Positions 9,495-21,801 of a stretch of 38,851 nt of DNA are shown in pieces; within the stretch, counting starts at the first letter, position 1, and every line of letters begins with the position of its first letter. The notes beneath the pieces were generated by a model, which did not search any database, was not told the DNA's origin, and saw nothing but the letters and a program-made list of their open reading frames with translations. The position numbers and the translations under genes are program-made. Source of the stretch: Snowella sp. (GTDB taxonomy: Bacteria; Cyanobacteriota; Cyanobacteriia; Cyanobacteriales; Microcystaceae). The DNA lies in NCBI GenBank assembly GCA_003249095.1, contig QBMS01000028.1:1-38851 (forward strand), written 5' to 3'.

Positions 9495-9992
9495 ATGGGT
9501 CATTTTAATCACAAAAGTCTCACGTTCTATGGTGTCATGATCGGCTCTGTGCTTGTTTTATTTAAGATCGTGAGTGTCTATGGTGAAAGTTCTCTCAAGG
9601 CTCCCCCCAATATTGCTGGAAATTATCTCTTGGAAAACGAAAATTTACCCGATTGCTTAAAGTCTGAAAAGCTGAGTTTAGCGATCGCCCAATCAGGTAT
9701 TTATCTCACGGGAAGATTAACCACTCAAAACCAAACGATCAAGCTCAATGGACTATTGGATAATGCCAGTTCTGATCCAGCTTCTAGGCGATCGCAGCCT
9801 TTTTCCCTAGTGGGTAAAACCGAGCAGTTGGGGGACTGTCCCCAGCCCGCAGACAATGCTTCCTCAACAATCCAACTTCAAACTCAATTTCAGAACAAAC
9901 GCCTCGTTGGTCAAATGCAGTGGTCAAATCTCAAGCTCAACTTCACGGGAACTCATCAAAACCTACCCGACAAAGAAGAATCAACTCACTAG
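9495..9992 (+). CDS. Small exported protein of unknown function
   Basis: The gene is not recognised. The 165-residue product has a hydrophobic N-terminal segment (about 10-30, FYGVMIGSVLVLFKIVSVYG) that should act as a signal peptide or anchor. A short domain follows with two cysteines (DCLKSEK near 53 and GDCPQPA near 114) that could form a disulphide in the periplasm. The repeated pattern of short strands (SGIYLTGRL, TIKLNGLL, KRLVGQMQW, LKLNFTGTH) suggests a small beta-rich fold. It starts 30 bp after the antiporter on the same strand, so the two are probably cotranscribed and may be functionally linked. Confidence 0.6.
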   Translation: MGHFNHKSLTFYGVMIGSVLVLFKIVSVYGESSLKAPPNIAGNYLLENENLPDCLKSEKLSLAIAQSGIYLTGRLTTQNQTIKLNGLLDNASSDPASRRSQPFSLVGKTEQLGDCPQPADNASSTIQLQTQFQNKRLVGQMQWSNLKLNFTGTHQNLPDKEESTH

Positions 9993-10123
9993 GACATTTC
10001 AACGGCTAACCTTCACTAACACCTTTAATAAAACTGTGCCAATCCTGAAAGTGTCACAATGCCCATATCTAACTTTTGAGAAGCTTGTTATGTTTTAGTG
10101 GTGTGTGAGGAGTAAGATTAAAT

Positions 10124-10182
10124 AAAGGAAAAGTCAGAAGGGTCGAAACACGGAAAGACTCCTTTACACTTTTCCTTTTTTT
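10124..10182 (+). terminator. Long hairpin with T tract after the antiporter/secreted-protein pair
   Basis: AAAGGAAAAGT (10124-10134) pairs perfectly with ACTTTTCCTTT (10168-10178). The inner segments AAGGGTC and GACTCCTT extend the stem with one bulge, and T residues follow to 10182. On the plus strand this is a good intrinsic-terminator candidate for the genes ending at 9992. The minus strand lacks an equally good T tract. Confidence 0.55.
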
Positions 10183-10274
10183 CAATTTAAGGGATTTTAT
10201 TAAAGTTTTTGACCGTTACTCATCAGAATATTGGTGACCTTTTAAGTTATTCTGAGCAAAACTAAGCCATTCAC

Positions 10275-10772
10275 TTACCAGCCTCTCGTTCCCATTCCTC
10301 CTTTGAAGGGGCCAACAATATTTTTAGTAATCCATCCACCATAAAAGTCTCCCGCTTGGGCTGTCACTCTTTCCTCATCGACATAACAGGCATCCACTCG
10401 GCTGGGATAAAAAGCAAGATAATTTTTTAACACCGCAAAATAATCCGTCGGATTGGGGTAATACCACGCCGCATTAATACTTTTTTCTTCCCCCACCGCG
10501 ATCGTGTAGTAATGGGCGATTCCCTTCCATTCACAGTAGGATTGATGGGAACTGGGCTGAATATAGCTCATATCCACATCTTCAGGCGGAATATAGTACA
10601 CAGGGGGATGACTGGTTTCGAGGATGCGTTGACTACGAACGCTATCGGCGATCGTGATGTCCCGAAAAACGACTTGAATACGTTTATTTGATGGCTCAAT
10701 GCGGGGCGGGCGGGGATAATCCCAGACGGATTCTTGGCCTGGTTCAGGTTGGATAGGCTGAGGAAAAATCAT
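10275..10772 (-). CDS. DUF427 domain protein
   Basis: The 165-residue product matches the DUF427 family: a short N-terminal Pro-rich segment (ESVWDYPRPPRIE), IQVVFRDITIADS, ETSHPPVYYIPPEDV, the core SYCEWKGIAHYY and the YPNPTDYF...ISF-like beta turn near AFYPSRVDACYVDEERV. The C terminus ends with GGWITKNIVGPFKGGMGTRGW, typical of the cyanobacterial version. DUF427 proteins are small, soluble and beta-rich, and their biochemical function is not established. The gene is isolated between the hairpin at 10124-10182 and the histidine kinase gene. Confidence 0.85.
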   Translation of the reverse strand: MIFPQPIQPEPGQESVWDYPRPPRIEPSNKRIQVVFRDITIADSVRSQRILETSHPPVYYIPPEDVDMSYIQPSSHQSYCEWKGIAHYYTIAVGEEKSINAAWYYPNPTDYFAVLKNYLAFYPSRVDACYVDEERVTAQAGDFYGGWITKNIVGPFKGGMGTRGW

Positions 10773-10908
10773 TTTTTTGTAAGATCAATTGAACAATACA
10801 GCATTTTGTCCCTAAATCCCGTACAAGGTAAGGACATAATATTATTATGTCCCTACAAAAATTTGTTCGTGACCATAATGCAATTTGCTGTAAAAAGCTA
10901 TTGTAACG

Positions 10909-13275
10909 TTAATGCGGGTCTGATTTTTTTTGCATTTGACGAGGTAACCTAACGGTAAAAGTAGAACCCAGATTGACTTCGCTCTCAATTTCAAGAGTGC
11001 CTCTATGGAGTTCAATGTATCTTTTAACAATATTTAAACCCAATCCTGTTCCAGGAATATTTTCCACATTAGAGGCACGATGAAAGGACTCGCAAATATT
11101 AACCAGATCTTTTTGGGGAATTCCGATGCCGCGATCGCTAATCTTAAAGATAATTTCAGATTGAGACAACTCAATTACACATTCAATCGGGCTATTTTCT
11201 TTTGAATATTTAACTGCATTATTTAACAAGTTAGATAAGATGTGATAAAGAATCTTAGGATCGCCATTAATTTGCTTTCCGAGTCCGAATTCATCTACCA
11301 AAGATACCATGATTTGATTTTTATTTTCTGAGTTAGATAAAACATCTTCAACAACTTCATGACAAAAGCCCTCGATATTTAATGATTGTAATTCAAGGGT
11401 TATTTTGTCAGAGGTCAGACGGCTTAGGACTAAAACATCTTCGATCATCTCTTTCAGTCTTAATGCAGATTTTAAAACTTTATTAAGATTATCAAATCTC
11501 TTCTCTTCTGATAATTTTTGGTAATACTTAATGATAAATTCTGTGTTCCCTAAAATTACCGTTAAGGGAGTCCGAAATTCGTGGGAGGCCACGTCAATAA
11601 ATTGAGTTTTAAGTTCATTCAGTTCCCGTTCTTTAATAAGAGCGTTTTGCATTTCTAGTTCTGCTTTTTTGCGCTCACTAATATCCCGAAAGATTCCTTG
11701 AATATATTGGCGACCATTGTATTCAATCATACTTCCCGTAATATCCACGGGAATGGTATTACCGTCTTTACAGACAATTGTTGTATTTAATAATTGTCCA
11801 GTACGGTTATTAACGATTCGTTGAAAAGATTCTTTAGTAGTATTAGACTCTTCTAAGGTATGGAGATCGGAGATTTTTAATTTAACCATTTCTGCTTTAC
11901 TATAGCCGAATAGTTGAATTGCTTTTTGATTAGCCTCGACCAAATTTCCCTGAATATCAGCAATTAAAATAGCATCACTGGCTTGATCTAACAAGTGTTG
12001 GTAACGAGCTTCACTTTTTCGTACCGCTTGTGTCCTTTCTTCTACCCTGAGTTCCAAGTCTTGATTGAGTATTTGCAAGTCATTTTCGGCCTGTTTCCGA
12101 ACGGTAATATCTTCACAAATACAGAGTAAATATTCCGGTTCGTCATTGTTAGCAAACAGGGGAACCTTAATGGTATGGAGGTAAATTGTTCCTTGTTTTG
12201 GAGATTCGATCTGTTCTTCGGCAATGTCAATGATTTTTTTACTGTTGACTGCTTCTCGATCCTGGGACTCATAAAGTTCAGCGTACTCTTTTGAATAAAT
12301 TTCATGGATATTTTTTCCTAAAACTTGGTCTGAGGGGATTGCAAAAATTGTTTCACAAGTGTGATTCCAAAGAATTATTTGACCAAATTTTTCGGGAGAA
12401 ACATCTTTGACAAAAAGGGCGACGGGTAAATAGTCCAAAAGTTTTTGGAGAAATTCTTGGGCATTTTGTAACTCTTTAGTCCGCTCTTTTACTCGTTGCT
12501 CTAATTCTGCGGTTAAGGTTTGGGTTTCATTAAATTTTTGCTGGAGTGTTTTAGCTAAAAAACCAATTTCATCATCGTAAACAAGAGAAATATTTAAAGG
12601 GCTGGTTCCAGAATTTTCGGCGATCGCAGATTGAATGCTTTGTAGCGGCAATAAAACACGTTTTCTCAAAACGAAAATCGTTCCCCCCAAGACAAATAGA
12701 ACTCCCGCAAAAGAAAGTCCTAATGTCCAGAAAAAATTGAGATTATTTTCTTTGTGAATCGGTTCAATATCTAAGACAATCAAAATTTGACCAAAAAATC
12801 TTTTTTCATGAAACAACGAGTTATTAAAAGGCAAAATTTGCACAAAAACTGAGTGGCCATTCTGCTCGATCGGCATATTGAGCTTTAATCCTTTTTGCCT
12901 ACTTTTTTGAATCTGTGATTCCATTTTTATCCGCTTCGTTGTCCAGAGCATTTTGGCGCGGCGATCATTAGGGCTACTGGTCAAAATTTGTCCCGTCGGA
13001 CTAATAATTTCGATTTGAATAACCCCTGGTAAGGTTGCATAATTTTGAACCACCCGTTTTAATAAAACAGGTTGCTGGGATTCGATCAGTCCCTCGGTGG
13101 CAAATTCAATTCCCCGTGAAATCGTGTTTGCTCGTTGTTGAATTTCTTGTTCTAAAAGCTTTTGAGAAAAATAACTATGGGCAAAAAGAAGCGCGAGTGA
13201 AGCAATACTGAGAGTTGCTCCTAGAGAAAAGAAAAGATAACGAGAGATTTGAGATTTTATGGGATTATGTTCCAT
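10909..13275 (-). CDS. Membrane PAS-containing sensor histidine kinase
   Basis: The 788-residue sensor kinase has a first helix at about 13-33, a periplasmic sensor region (about 35-178), and a second helix at about 180-203. HAMP-like and coiled-coil segments, then two PAS domains (about 275-395 and 425-540), come next. The HisKA domain carries phosphoacceptor H565 in ASHEFRTPLT, and the HATPase domain has an N box (NLLNNAVKYS), G1 (DRGIGIP) and G2 (GTGLGLNIV). No response regulator gene lies nearby. Its start overlaps the end of the upstream substrate-binding-protein gene by 19 bp, so the two are almost certainly translated from one message. The natural inference is that the binding protein delivers the periplasmic signal. 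Confidence 0.9.
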   Translation of the reverse strand: MEHNPIKSQISRYLFFSLGATLSIASLALLFAHSYFSQKLLEQEIQQRANTISRGIEFATEGLIESQQPVLLKRVVQNYATLPGVIQIEIISPTGQILTSSPNDRRAKMLWTTKRIKMESQIQKSRQKGLKLNMPIEQNGHSVFVQILPFNNSLFHEKRFFGQILIVLDIEPIHKENNLNFFWTLGLSFAGVLFVLGGTIFVLRKRVLLPLQSIQSAIAENSGTSPLNISLVYDDEIGFLAKTLQQKFNETQTLTAELEQRVKERTKELQNAQEFLQKLLDYLPVALFVKDVSPEKFGQIILWNHTCETIFAIPSDQVLGKNIHEIYSKEYAELYESQDREAVNSKKIIDIAEEQIESPKQGTIYLHTIKVPLFANNDEPEYLLCICEDITVRKQAENDLQILNQDLELRVEERTQAVRKSEARYQHLLDQASDAILIADIQGNLVEANQKAIQLFGYSKAEMVKLKISDLHTLEESNTTKESFQRIVNNRTGQLLNTTIVCKDGNTIPVDITGSMIEYNGRQYIQGIFRDISERKKAELEMQNALIKERELNELKTQFIDVASHEFRTPLTVILGNTEFIIKYYQKLSEEKRFDNLNKVLKSALRLKEMIEDVLVLSRLTSDKITLELQSLNIEGFCHEVVEDVLSNSENKNQIMVSLVDEFGLGKQINGDPKILYHILSNLLNNAVKYSKENSPIECVIELSQSEIIFKISDRGIGIPQKDLVNICESFHRASNVENIPGTGLGLNIVKRYIELHRGTLEIESEVNLGSTFTVRLPRQMQKKSDPH

Positions 13276-14279
13276 TGATCGAGTTTAGAATTAAGGAAGT
13301 CAGAGGGAATTATAATAGAAGAATAAATGCCTTGTGCATGGTTATTTTGTATTAAGAGATCATTGGTTTGAGATAATACAAGATTGATACCTTGAGGTTG
13401 ACCAAGCATTTGACGATTAAGGGCAATATTTCCAGGCTTTAAGCCTGCATAACTTTCGAGCAAACTGTCACGGGGCTGACCTAATTCTTTTTCTAAAAAT
13501 TGAAAAATAATTTTGGGTTCTTGTTTTAAAATTGCCATTGTATCAAACCAAGCCCAGATAAACTGACTAAAAGCCGCCTTTTTCTCTTGAAAAGTCTGGT
13601 TTGTCGTCGCCAATATATCTACCACAAGACTGTCTTGATCTTTCGTTGTATAAACTATTGATCCTTGAATTTCCTTGGCAATTTCACTTAACAGGGGTTG
13701 CCACATCACAGCGGCATCAATTTTGTTGTTTCGGAGTTCATTAGCGGCTATTTCATTAGAAATATCGACCATCTTAATAACTCTTGGCGAAATTTCGTGG
13801 AGTTTAAGGGCTTCTAATAAAATAAGCTCATTAACTGTACCTAATTTAACGCCAACTCGTTTACCTGGGAGATCTTCCATTGATTTCAGAGGAGAGCGGG
13901 CTACTATGCCGTCAGAACCATGAGACACATTAGTGACAAGCAAAATCACAGGTTGGACAGAAGTAACGCTTGTACTCATTAAATCCCAAATGGTCGAAAA
14001 AGTGGCATCTAGTGAGCCGTGTAACATAGCTCTGGTGGCATCTTGCAAATTTACAAATTCAATCAAATCAATTTGCAGTCCCCGTTTTTCCATGATTCCT
14101 GTTTTCTGGGCATAGAGCGCGATCGCGTAGCCAATCCAATCATTAATCCCAATGCGTAGAGTGGTAATTTGGTTGGTAGGTTGGCAACCCCAATGAGCCA
14201 AGGCAAGACCCGTTCCCATCACCATGTTGGAAAGAAATGTTCTGCGTCGGATTGTTCCATTTTGCCTATGTTCTTGCAT
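13257..14279 (-). CDS. Tat-type periplasmic substrate-binding protein (SsuA/NMT1-like)
   Basis: The 340-residue product is a type 2 periplasmic binding protein of the NMT1/SsuA (nitrate/sulfonate/thiamine-precursor) class. Family features are TLRIGINDWIGYA after the leader, an AMLHGSLDATFSTIWD segment, LPGKRVGVKLGT, and the second-lobe signature NELRNNKIDAAVMWQP. The N terminus has a twin-arginine motif RRRTFLS (11-17), a hydrophobic stretch and Cys32. The residue at -3 before Cys32 is His, so a lipobox is doubtful. No permease or ATPase gene is near. The gene overlaps the downstream histidine kinase, which suggests a sensory rather than a transport role. The ligand is unknown. Confidence 0.85.
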   Translation of the reverse strand: MQEHRQNGTIRRRTFLSNMVMGTGLALAHWGCQPTNQITTLRIGINDWIGYAIALYAQKTGIMEKRGLQIDLIEFVNLQDATRAMLHGSLDATFSTIWDLMSTSVTSVQPVILLVTNVSHGSDGIVARSPLKSMEDLPGKRVGVKLGTVNELILLEALKLHEISPRVIKMVDISNEIAANELRNNKIDAAVMWQPLLSEIAKEIQGSIVYTTKDQDSLVVDILATTNQTFQEKKAAFSQFIWAWFDTMAILKQEPKIIFQFLEKELGQPRDSLLESYAGLKPGNIALNRQMLGQPQGINLVLSQTNDLLIQNNHAQGIYSSIIIPSDFLNSKLDQWNIIP

Positions 14280-14363
14280 CTTGATAAAGCTGTAAGATTC
14301 TAAATAATGAATGTCTAAATTAAAATTAAGTAAATAATAGTCTTTTTTGAAGCCAAGAATTTG

Positions 14364-14369
14364 TATAAT
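14364..14369 (+). promoter_or_regulatory. Possible -10 element upstream of gyrB
   Basis: A perfect TATAAT lies 185 bp before the chosen gyrB start. The -35 region is poor (T-rich, no TTGACA at 16-18 bp spacing). Being AT-rich sequence, it may be chance. A second candidate with a TGn extension (TGTTAGAAT, 14484-14492) lies closer to the gene. Confidence 0.25.
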
Positions 14370-14475
14370 TTAATAGATTGGGATTGAGACTTAAGTGACA
14401 TTAAAAACAGAATCAAAAACCCAGACTCGACCCCATAATAAAAATCGCTTCAGATTATGTTCAGTGAGTCTTTAA

Positions 14476-18129
<3,654 letters not shown>

Positions 18130-18299
18130 AATTCAAGCAAAGGGAGCGCGTCCAAGGTGAGACCAGGGGATCATTGCCCACCAAAACTTATCTTGAGCGA
18201 TTCGCTTCCCTAAAGCTCAAAACTTGCTATAGTTAAGCAGATAATTTGTGAATAAATCAGCCCATAGCTACCGATTACCGATTAAAAGGATACCGAAAG

Positions 18300-19262
18300 A
18301 TGCGAATCTTAGCACTTGTTCCTGGGGGAATTGGCGATCAACTCCTCTTCTTTCCCACCCTGGAGAGCCTCAAAAAACAATATCCACAAGCAGCGATCGA
18401 TGTGATCGTAGAGCCTCGCGCTAAATCAGCCTATCGGGTTTGTCCCTACGTCCATGAAGTTCTCTTGTTTGATTTTAAAGACCGCAATGGATTGGCCGAT
18501 TACCTTAATCTGCTTGGCATTATCCGCGATCGCGAATATGATGCGGCCCTGAGCTTGGGGACAGACTGGGCGATTGGGCTGTTGCTTTGGTTGAATGGTA
18601 TCCCCAAACGAGTCGCTTATCAAACGGGCAAATCCTATTTTTTATCCGATCCCGTTCCTCTCAATATGGATCAATACGAAGCCTTTCTTTACCATGATCT
18701 AGTCAAAGGCTTTGGCATCAAAACCCCCTGTCCCCCTCTCAAAGTTGCCGTTCCTAAAGAGGATATCCAGTGGGCTGAAGCAGAACAAAACCGCCTAGAT
18801 TTAAAGGAAAATGGCTATATTCTGATTCATGATGGATTAAATAAACAGTCTCGTATCGAAGGGTTGGATCGAATTTATCCCGTGGAACAATGGCAAACGA
18901 TTATTGACGATATTCAACAAAAACAGCCCAAACTTTCCATTGTGTTACTGCAAGGCCCCGATGATGCCGAATGGATCGCGGAAATGCGCGAAAATCACGC
19001 CAATCTTAAAATTGTTCAATGCCCTGATATTGGTAAACTTGCTGCGATGATTGCGGGAGCGAACTTAATGCTTTGTACGGATAGCGCACCCATGCACCTG
19101 TCGATCGCCGTAGGAACCTATACCATTGCCCTGTTTGGCCCCACCCAAGTCAGCAAATCTCTGCCGCCTAATCAGGATCGATTTGTTGGTCTCCAATCTC
19201 CGAGCCTTAAAATTGCCGATATCAAACCCGCAACGATTTTAGAACAGGTGTGGCGTGGCTAA
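18300..19262 (+). CDS. Glycosyltransferase family 9 protein (heptosyltransferase-like)
   Basis: The 320-residue product belongs to glycosyltransferase family 9, which transfers heptose or related sugars onto lipopolysaccharide core or other envelope glycans from nucleotide sugars. Family features are the start MRILALVPGGIGDQLLFFPTL, the mid-protein ILIHDGLNKQSRIEGLDRIYP segment, and the C-terminal donor-site region IAGANLMLCTDSAPMHLSIAVGTYTIALFGPT with the conserved D-SAPMH. The start ATG at 18300 is preceded by AAGGAT. It ends 38 bp before the ilvA start, so the two could share a transcript although their functions differ. The acceptor is unknown. Confidence 0.85.
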   Translation: MRILALVPGGIGDQLLFFPTLESLKKQYPQAAIDVIVEPRAKSAYRVCPYVHEVLLFDFKDRNGLADYLNLLGIIRDREYDAALSLGTDWAIGLLLWLNGIPKRVAYQTGKSYFLSDPVPLNMDQYEAFLYHDLVKGFGIKTPCPPLKVAVPKEDIQWAEAEQNRLDLKENGYILIHDGLNKQSRIEGLDRIYPVEQWQTIIDDIQQKQPKLSIVLLQGPDDAEWIAEMRENHANLKIVQCPDIGKLAAMIAGANLMLCTDSAPMHLSIAVGTYTIALFGPTQVSKSLPPNQDRFVGLQSPSLKIADIKPATILEQVWRG

Positions 19263-19300
19263 AATAAAGATTGAGTGGCTATTTGCATCACCAAAAAATC

Positions 19301-20821
19301 ATGTCTTCCGATTATCTTGAACGTATTTTAAAAGCCCGTGTTTATGATGTAGCCAAGGAAACCCCCTTAGATTATGCCCCCAACTTGTCGGCCCGCCTTA
19401 ATAATCGGGTTTTTTTGAAACGAGAGGATCTGCAATCGGTCTTTTCCTTTAAATTACGGGGAGCCTACAACAAAATGGCTCAATTACCGCCAGAATTGCT
19501 CAAAAAAGGGGTGATCGCCGCTTCTGCGGGAAATCATGCCCAGGGAGTTGCCCTCGGTGCTTCTAAGTTGGGGACGCGATCGCTGATTGTCATGCCCACA
19601 ACGACTCCCCAGGTAAAAATTGATGCGGTCAAATTACGGGGCGGAGAAGTTGTCCTTCACGGCGAAACCTTTGATGATGCCTATGCCTATGCTCGCCAAT
19701 TAGAAGCCGAAAAGGGTTTGACTTTTGTGCATCCCTTTAATGATCCCGATGTGATTGCGGGTCAGGGAACTATTGGCATGGAAATTCTGCGCCAGTACCA
19801 AAAACCCATTCATGCCATTTTTGTGGCGATCGGCGGTGGTGGTTTAATTTCAGGCATTGCTTGTTACGTGAAGCGGTTATATCCCGATATTAAAATTATT
19901 GGTGTGGAACCCATTGATGCCGATGCCATGTCCCAATCCCTCAAAGCAGGTCATCGGGTGAAACTTGCTCAGGTCGGTCTGTTTGCCGATGGGGTGGCCG
20001 TTAGGGAAGTGGGGGATGAAACCTTTCGATTATGTCAGCAATATGTGGATGAAGTGATTTTAGTCGGGACAGATGATACCTGTGCGGCCATTAAGGATGT
20101 TTTTGAAGATACTCGTTCGATTTTGGAGCCTGCTGGGGCCTTGGCGATCGCGGGACTCAAAGCCTATGTGGAACGGGAAAACATTACGGAAGAAACCTTA
20201 ATTGCGATCGCCTGTGGTGCAAACATGAACTTTGATCGGTTGCGATTCGTGTCAGAACGGGCCGAGTATGGAGAACGACGAGAAGCGATTTTTGCGGTTA
20301 AAATTCCCGAAAAACAAGGCAGTTTACGCAAATTTTGTGAATGTTTAGGGCAAAATAATCTGACGGAATTTAGTTATCGCATTGCTGATCGCACGGAAGC
20401 CCATATTTTCGTCGGGTTACAGATTCAAGACCGCAGTGATGCTAGCCGCATGGTAGAAATCTTTGAAAAAAACGGGTTCCAAACTCTTGATCTCACCGAT
20501 GATGAACTGACCAAACTCCATCTTCGTCACATGGTCGGTGGGCGATCGCAATTAGCGAGTCATGAATTGCTCTATCGATTTGAATTTCCCGAACGGCCTG
20601 GCGCGTTGATGAAATTTCTCCAATGTATGAGTCCCGACTGGAATATCAGCCTTTTCCACTATCGCAATCACGGAGCCGATTACGGACGGATCGTGGTAGG
20701 AATGCAGGTTCCTCCCGATGAAATGGAAGAATGGCAAGCTTTTCTGGATACCTTGGGCTATCCTTACTGTAATGAAAGCGAGAACCCTGCCTATAAATTA
20801 TTTTTAGGATCGTCTGATTAG
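19301..20821 (+). CDS. ilvA: Threonine deaminase (threonine ammonia-lyase), biosynthetic
   Basis: IlvA converts threonine to 2-oxobutanoate and ammonia, the first committed step of isoleucine synthesis, using pyridoxal phosphate. From ATG 19301 the product is 506 residues. The PLP lysine is K51 in SFKLRGAYN; SAGNHAQGVA and GGGGLISG (phosphate-binding loop) follow. The C-terminal third contains two ACT-like regulatory domains (REAIFAVKIPEKQGSLRKF and LLYRFEFPERPGALMKFL), as in the allosteric, isoleucine-inhibited enzyme. The frame extends to a TTG at 19271, but that adds ten residues without family support. Codon use is like its neighbours. Confidence 0.95.
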   Translation: MSSDYLERILKARVYDVAKETPLDYAPNLSARLNNRVFLKREDLQSVFSFKLRGAYNKMAQLPPELLKKGVIAASAGNHAQGVALGASKLGTRSLIVMPTTTPQVKIDAVKLRGGEVVLHGETFDDAYAYARQLEAEKGLTFVHPFNDPDVIAGQGTIGMEILRQYQKPIHAIFVAIGGGGLISGIACYVKRLYPDIKIIGVEPIDADAMSQSLKAGHRVKLAQVGLFADGVAVREVGDETFRLCQQYVDEVILVGTDDTCAAIKDVFEDTRSILEPAGALAIAGLKAYVERENITEETLIAIACGANMNFDRLRFVSERAEYGERREAIFAVKIPEKQGSLRKFCECLGQNNLTEFSYRIADRTEAHIFVGLQIQDRSDASRMVEIFEKNGFQTLDLTDDELTKLHLRHMVGGRSQLASHELLYRFEFPERPGALMKFLQCMSPDWNISLFHYRNHGADYGRIVVGMQVPPDEMEEWQAFLDTLGYPYCNESENPAYKLFLGSSD

Positions 20822-20834
20822 TTTAAAGGCTAAT

Positions 20835-21308
20835 TTAGGAGATTTCTAGGAATTTTGATGATATCCCCCACCTGTTTCTACAGGTTTGTTTGCTTAACCG
20901 TAACTGAGTTCCGTTGGCATTCCATTGAACTTGATCAAAAACCTGATGAAGAATACATAAGCCCCTTCCATTTTCCGATTCTTCGGGGGGAAGTAAGGCG
21001 GTGGGACAGTTAGCATGAAGTTCGCAAGTGCATTTTGGGGTAAAACCGTCTCCTTGGTCTGAGATAACCCAGGAATAGCCCGATTTAGAAACTAAAAAAC
21101 TGACAACAACCGATTTACTGGGATCAAGTTTATTTCCGTGTTTAGCGGCATTAACGAGGGCTTCTTGTAAACCTAACCGAATTTCGTATCGAATTTCAGA
21201 GGGAATATTGGCTAGGAGTAAATCTAGGACGGGACAAAGATAAAGGGTGGAATTGAAGCTTAAAGTACTCCAGCTTCGCTTAGTGGGAGGCAGTGAAATA
21301 GAGATCAC
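20835..21308 (-). CDS. Anti-sigma regulatory factor, RsbW-like serine kinase
   Basis: The 157-residue product has the GHKL ATPase fold used by anti-sigma factors/serine kinases such as RsbW and SpoIIAB. Motifs are the N box LQEALVNAAKHGN, the G1 box ISDQGDGF and the G2 box ENGRGLCIL. A short cysteine-rich loop (CTCELHANC) sits between G1 and G2. The start is a GTG (21306-21308) with GAGGAA 6-7 nt upstream, which decides it. It would normally bind a sigma factor or phosphorylate an anti-anti-sigma partner; no STAS partner or PP2C phosphatase is encoded here. It converges on ilvA with only 13 bp between the stops. Confidence 0.85.
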   Translation of the reverse strand: MISISLPPTKRSWSTLSFNSTLYLCPVLDLLLANIPSEIRYEIRLGLQEALVNAAKHGNKLDPSKSVVVSFLVSKSGYSWVISDQGDGFTPKCTCELHANCPTALLPPEESENGRGLCILHQVFDQVQWNANGTQLRLSKQTCRNRWGISSKFLEIS

Positions 21309-21801
21309 ACGCTTTTCCTCGTAAGATAGTTTTCAGTAAAGCTTTGTACAGAATGAAACGTTTTTCGACGATTATGCTTGATGATAGCTTGGATAAATTC
21401 CCTGGGTGTTTTTTCTTAAGGGTTACATAGAGTTTAGTTAATCAAGTCACTTTGTCATTATAACGGATTTTTCCCATAGGTCTCTACACAATGATAGAGG
21501 TCAAAGATAAAGTTATCTGCTAGTAGCTACTCGAAAATCACAGCTTATCAATGGAGAGATGAGATGAGCAGAGCCGTAATGAAAATTAGTAATGAGAGGG
21601 CGTTTGAAAAGGCTCACAGGTAGGGGAGTTTATGCCAGCAACAGAATCATTATGCAATCTAAAGGGTTGACAGCGTATTGATCAATTTGCTCAATGATTG
21701 TCAGAGGTATTTTGAAACTAGATTTGAGCGTAAGGGTTCAATCGCTGAATTTGGTGTTCAATTCTGCTTTAGTCTTAAAGAGTCGAGTTTCTTTTCGAGA
21801 T
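21309..21801. other. 493-bp intergenic region with a dispersed repeat
   Basis: No gene is convincing. It carries the second copy of the 19-bp motif (21645-21663) and a TTGACA at 21667-21672 without a clear -10 partner. A short inverted pair CTCTA/TAGAG lies near 21481-21500. In-frame codons extend upstream from 21802 to an ATG at 21694, but that stretch lacks family similarity. Confidence 0.45.
21645..21663. repeat. Interspersed repeat, copy 2 (same 19 bp as 2042-2060)
   Basis: AATCATTATGCAATCTAAA is identical to copy 1, and in both copies TGACA occurs a few bases later. It lies upstream of the AI-2E family permease and may mark a decayed mobile element that also disturbed the spacing of this promoter region. 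Confidence 0.55.

Noticed and set aside
9856-10098. 80-codon plus-strand frame after the small secreted protein
   Set aside because: It mostly overlaps the secreted-protein gene in another frame, and its remainder has no recognisable feature.
10103-10113. Minus-strand match to the Yfr1 core ACTCCTCACAC
   Set aside because: Yfr1 needs this core unpaired between two stem-loops with a terminator immediately downstream. The minus-strand sequence after it shows no such hairpin or T tract, so an 11-nt match alone is not enough.
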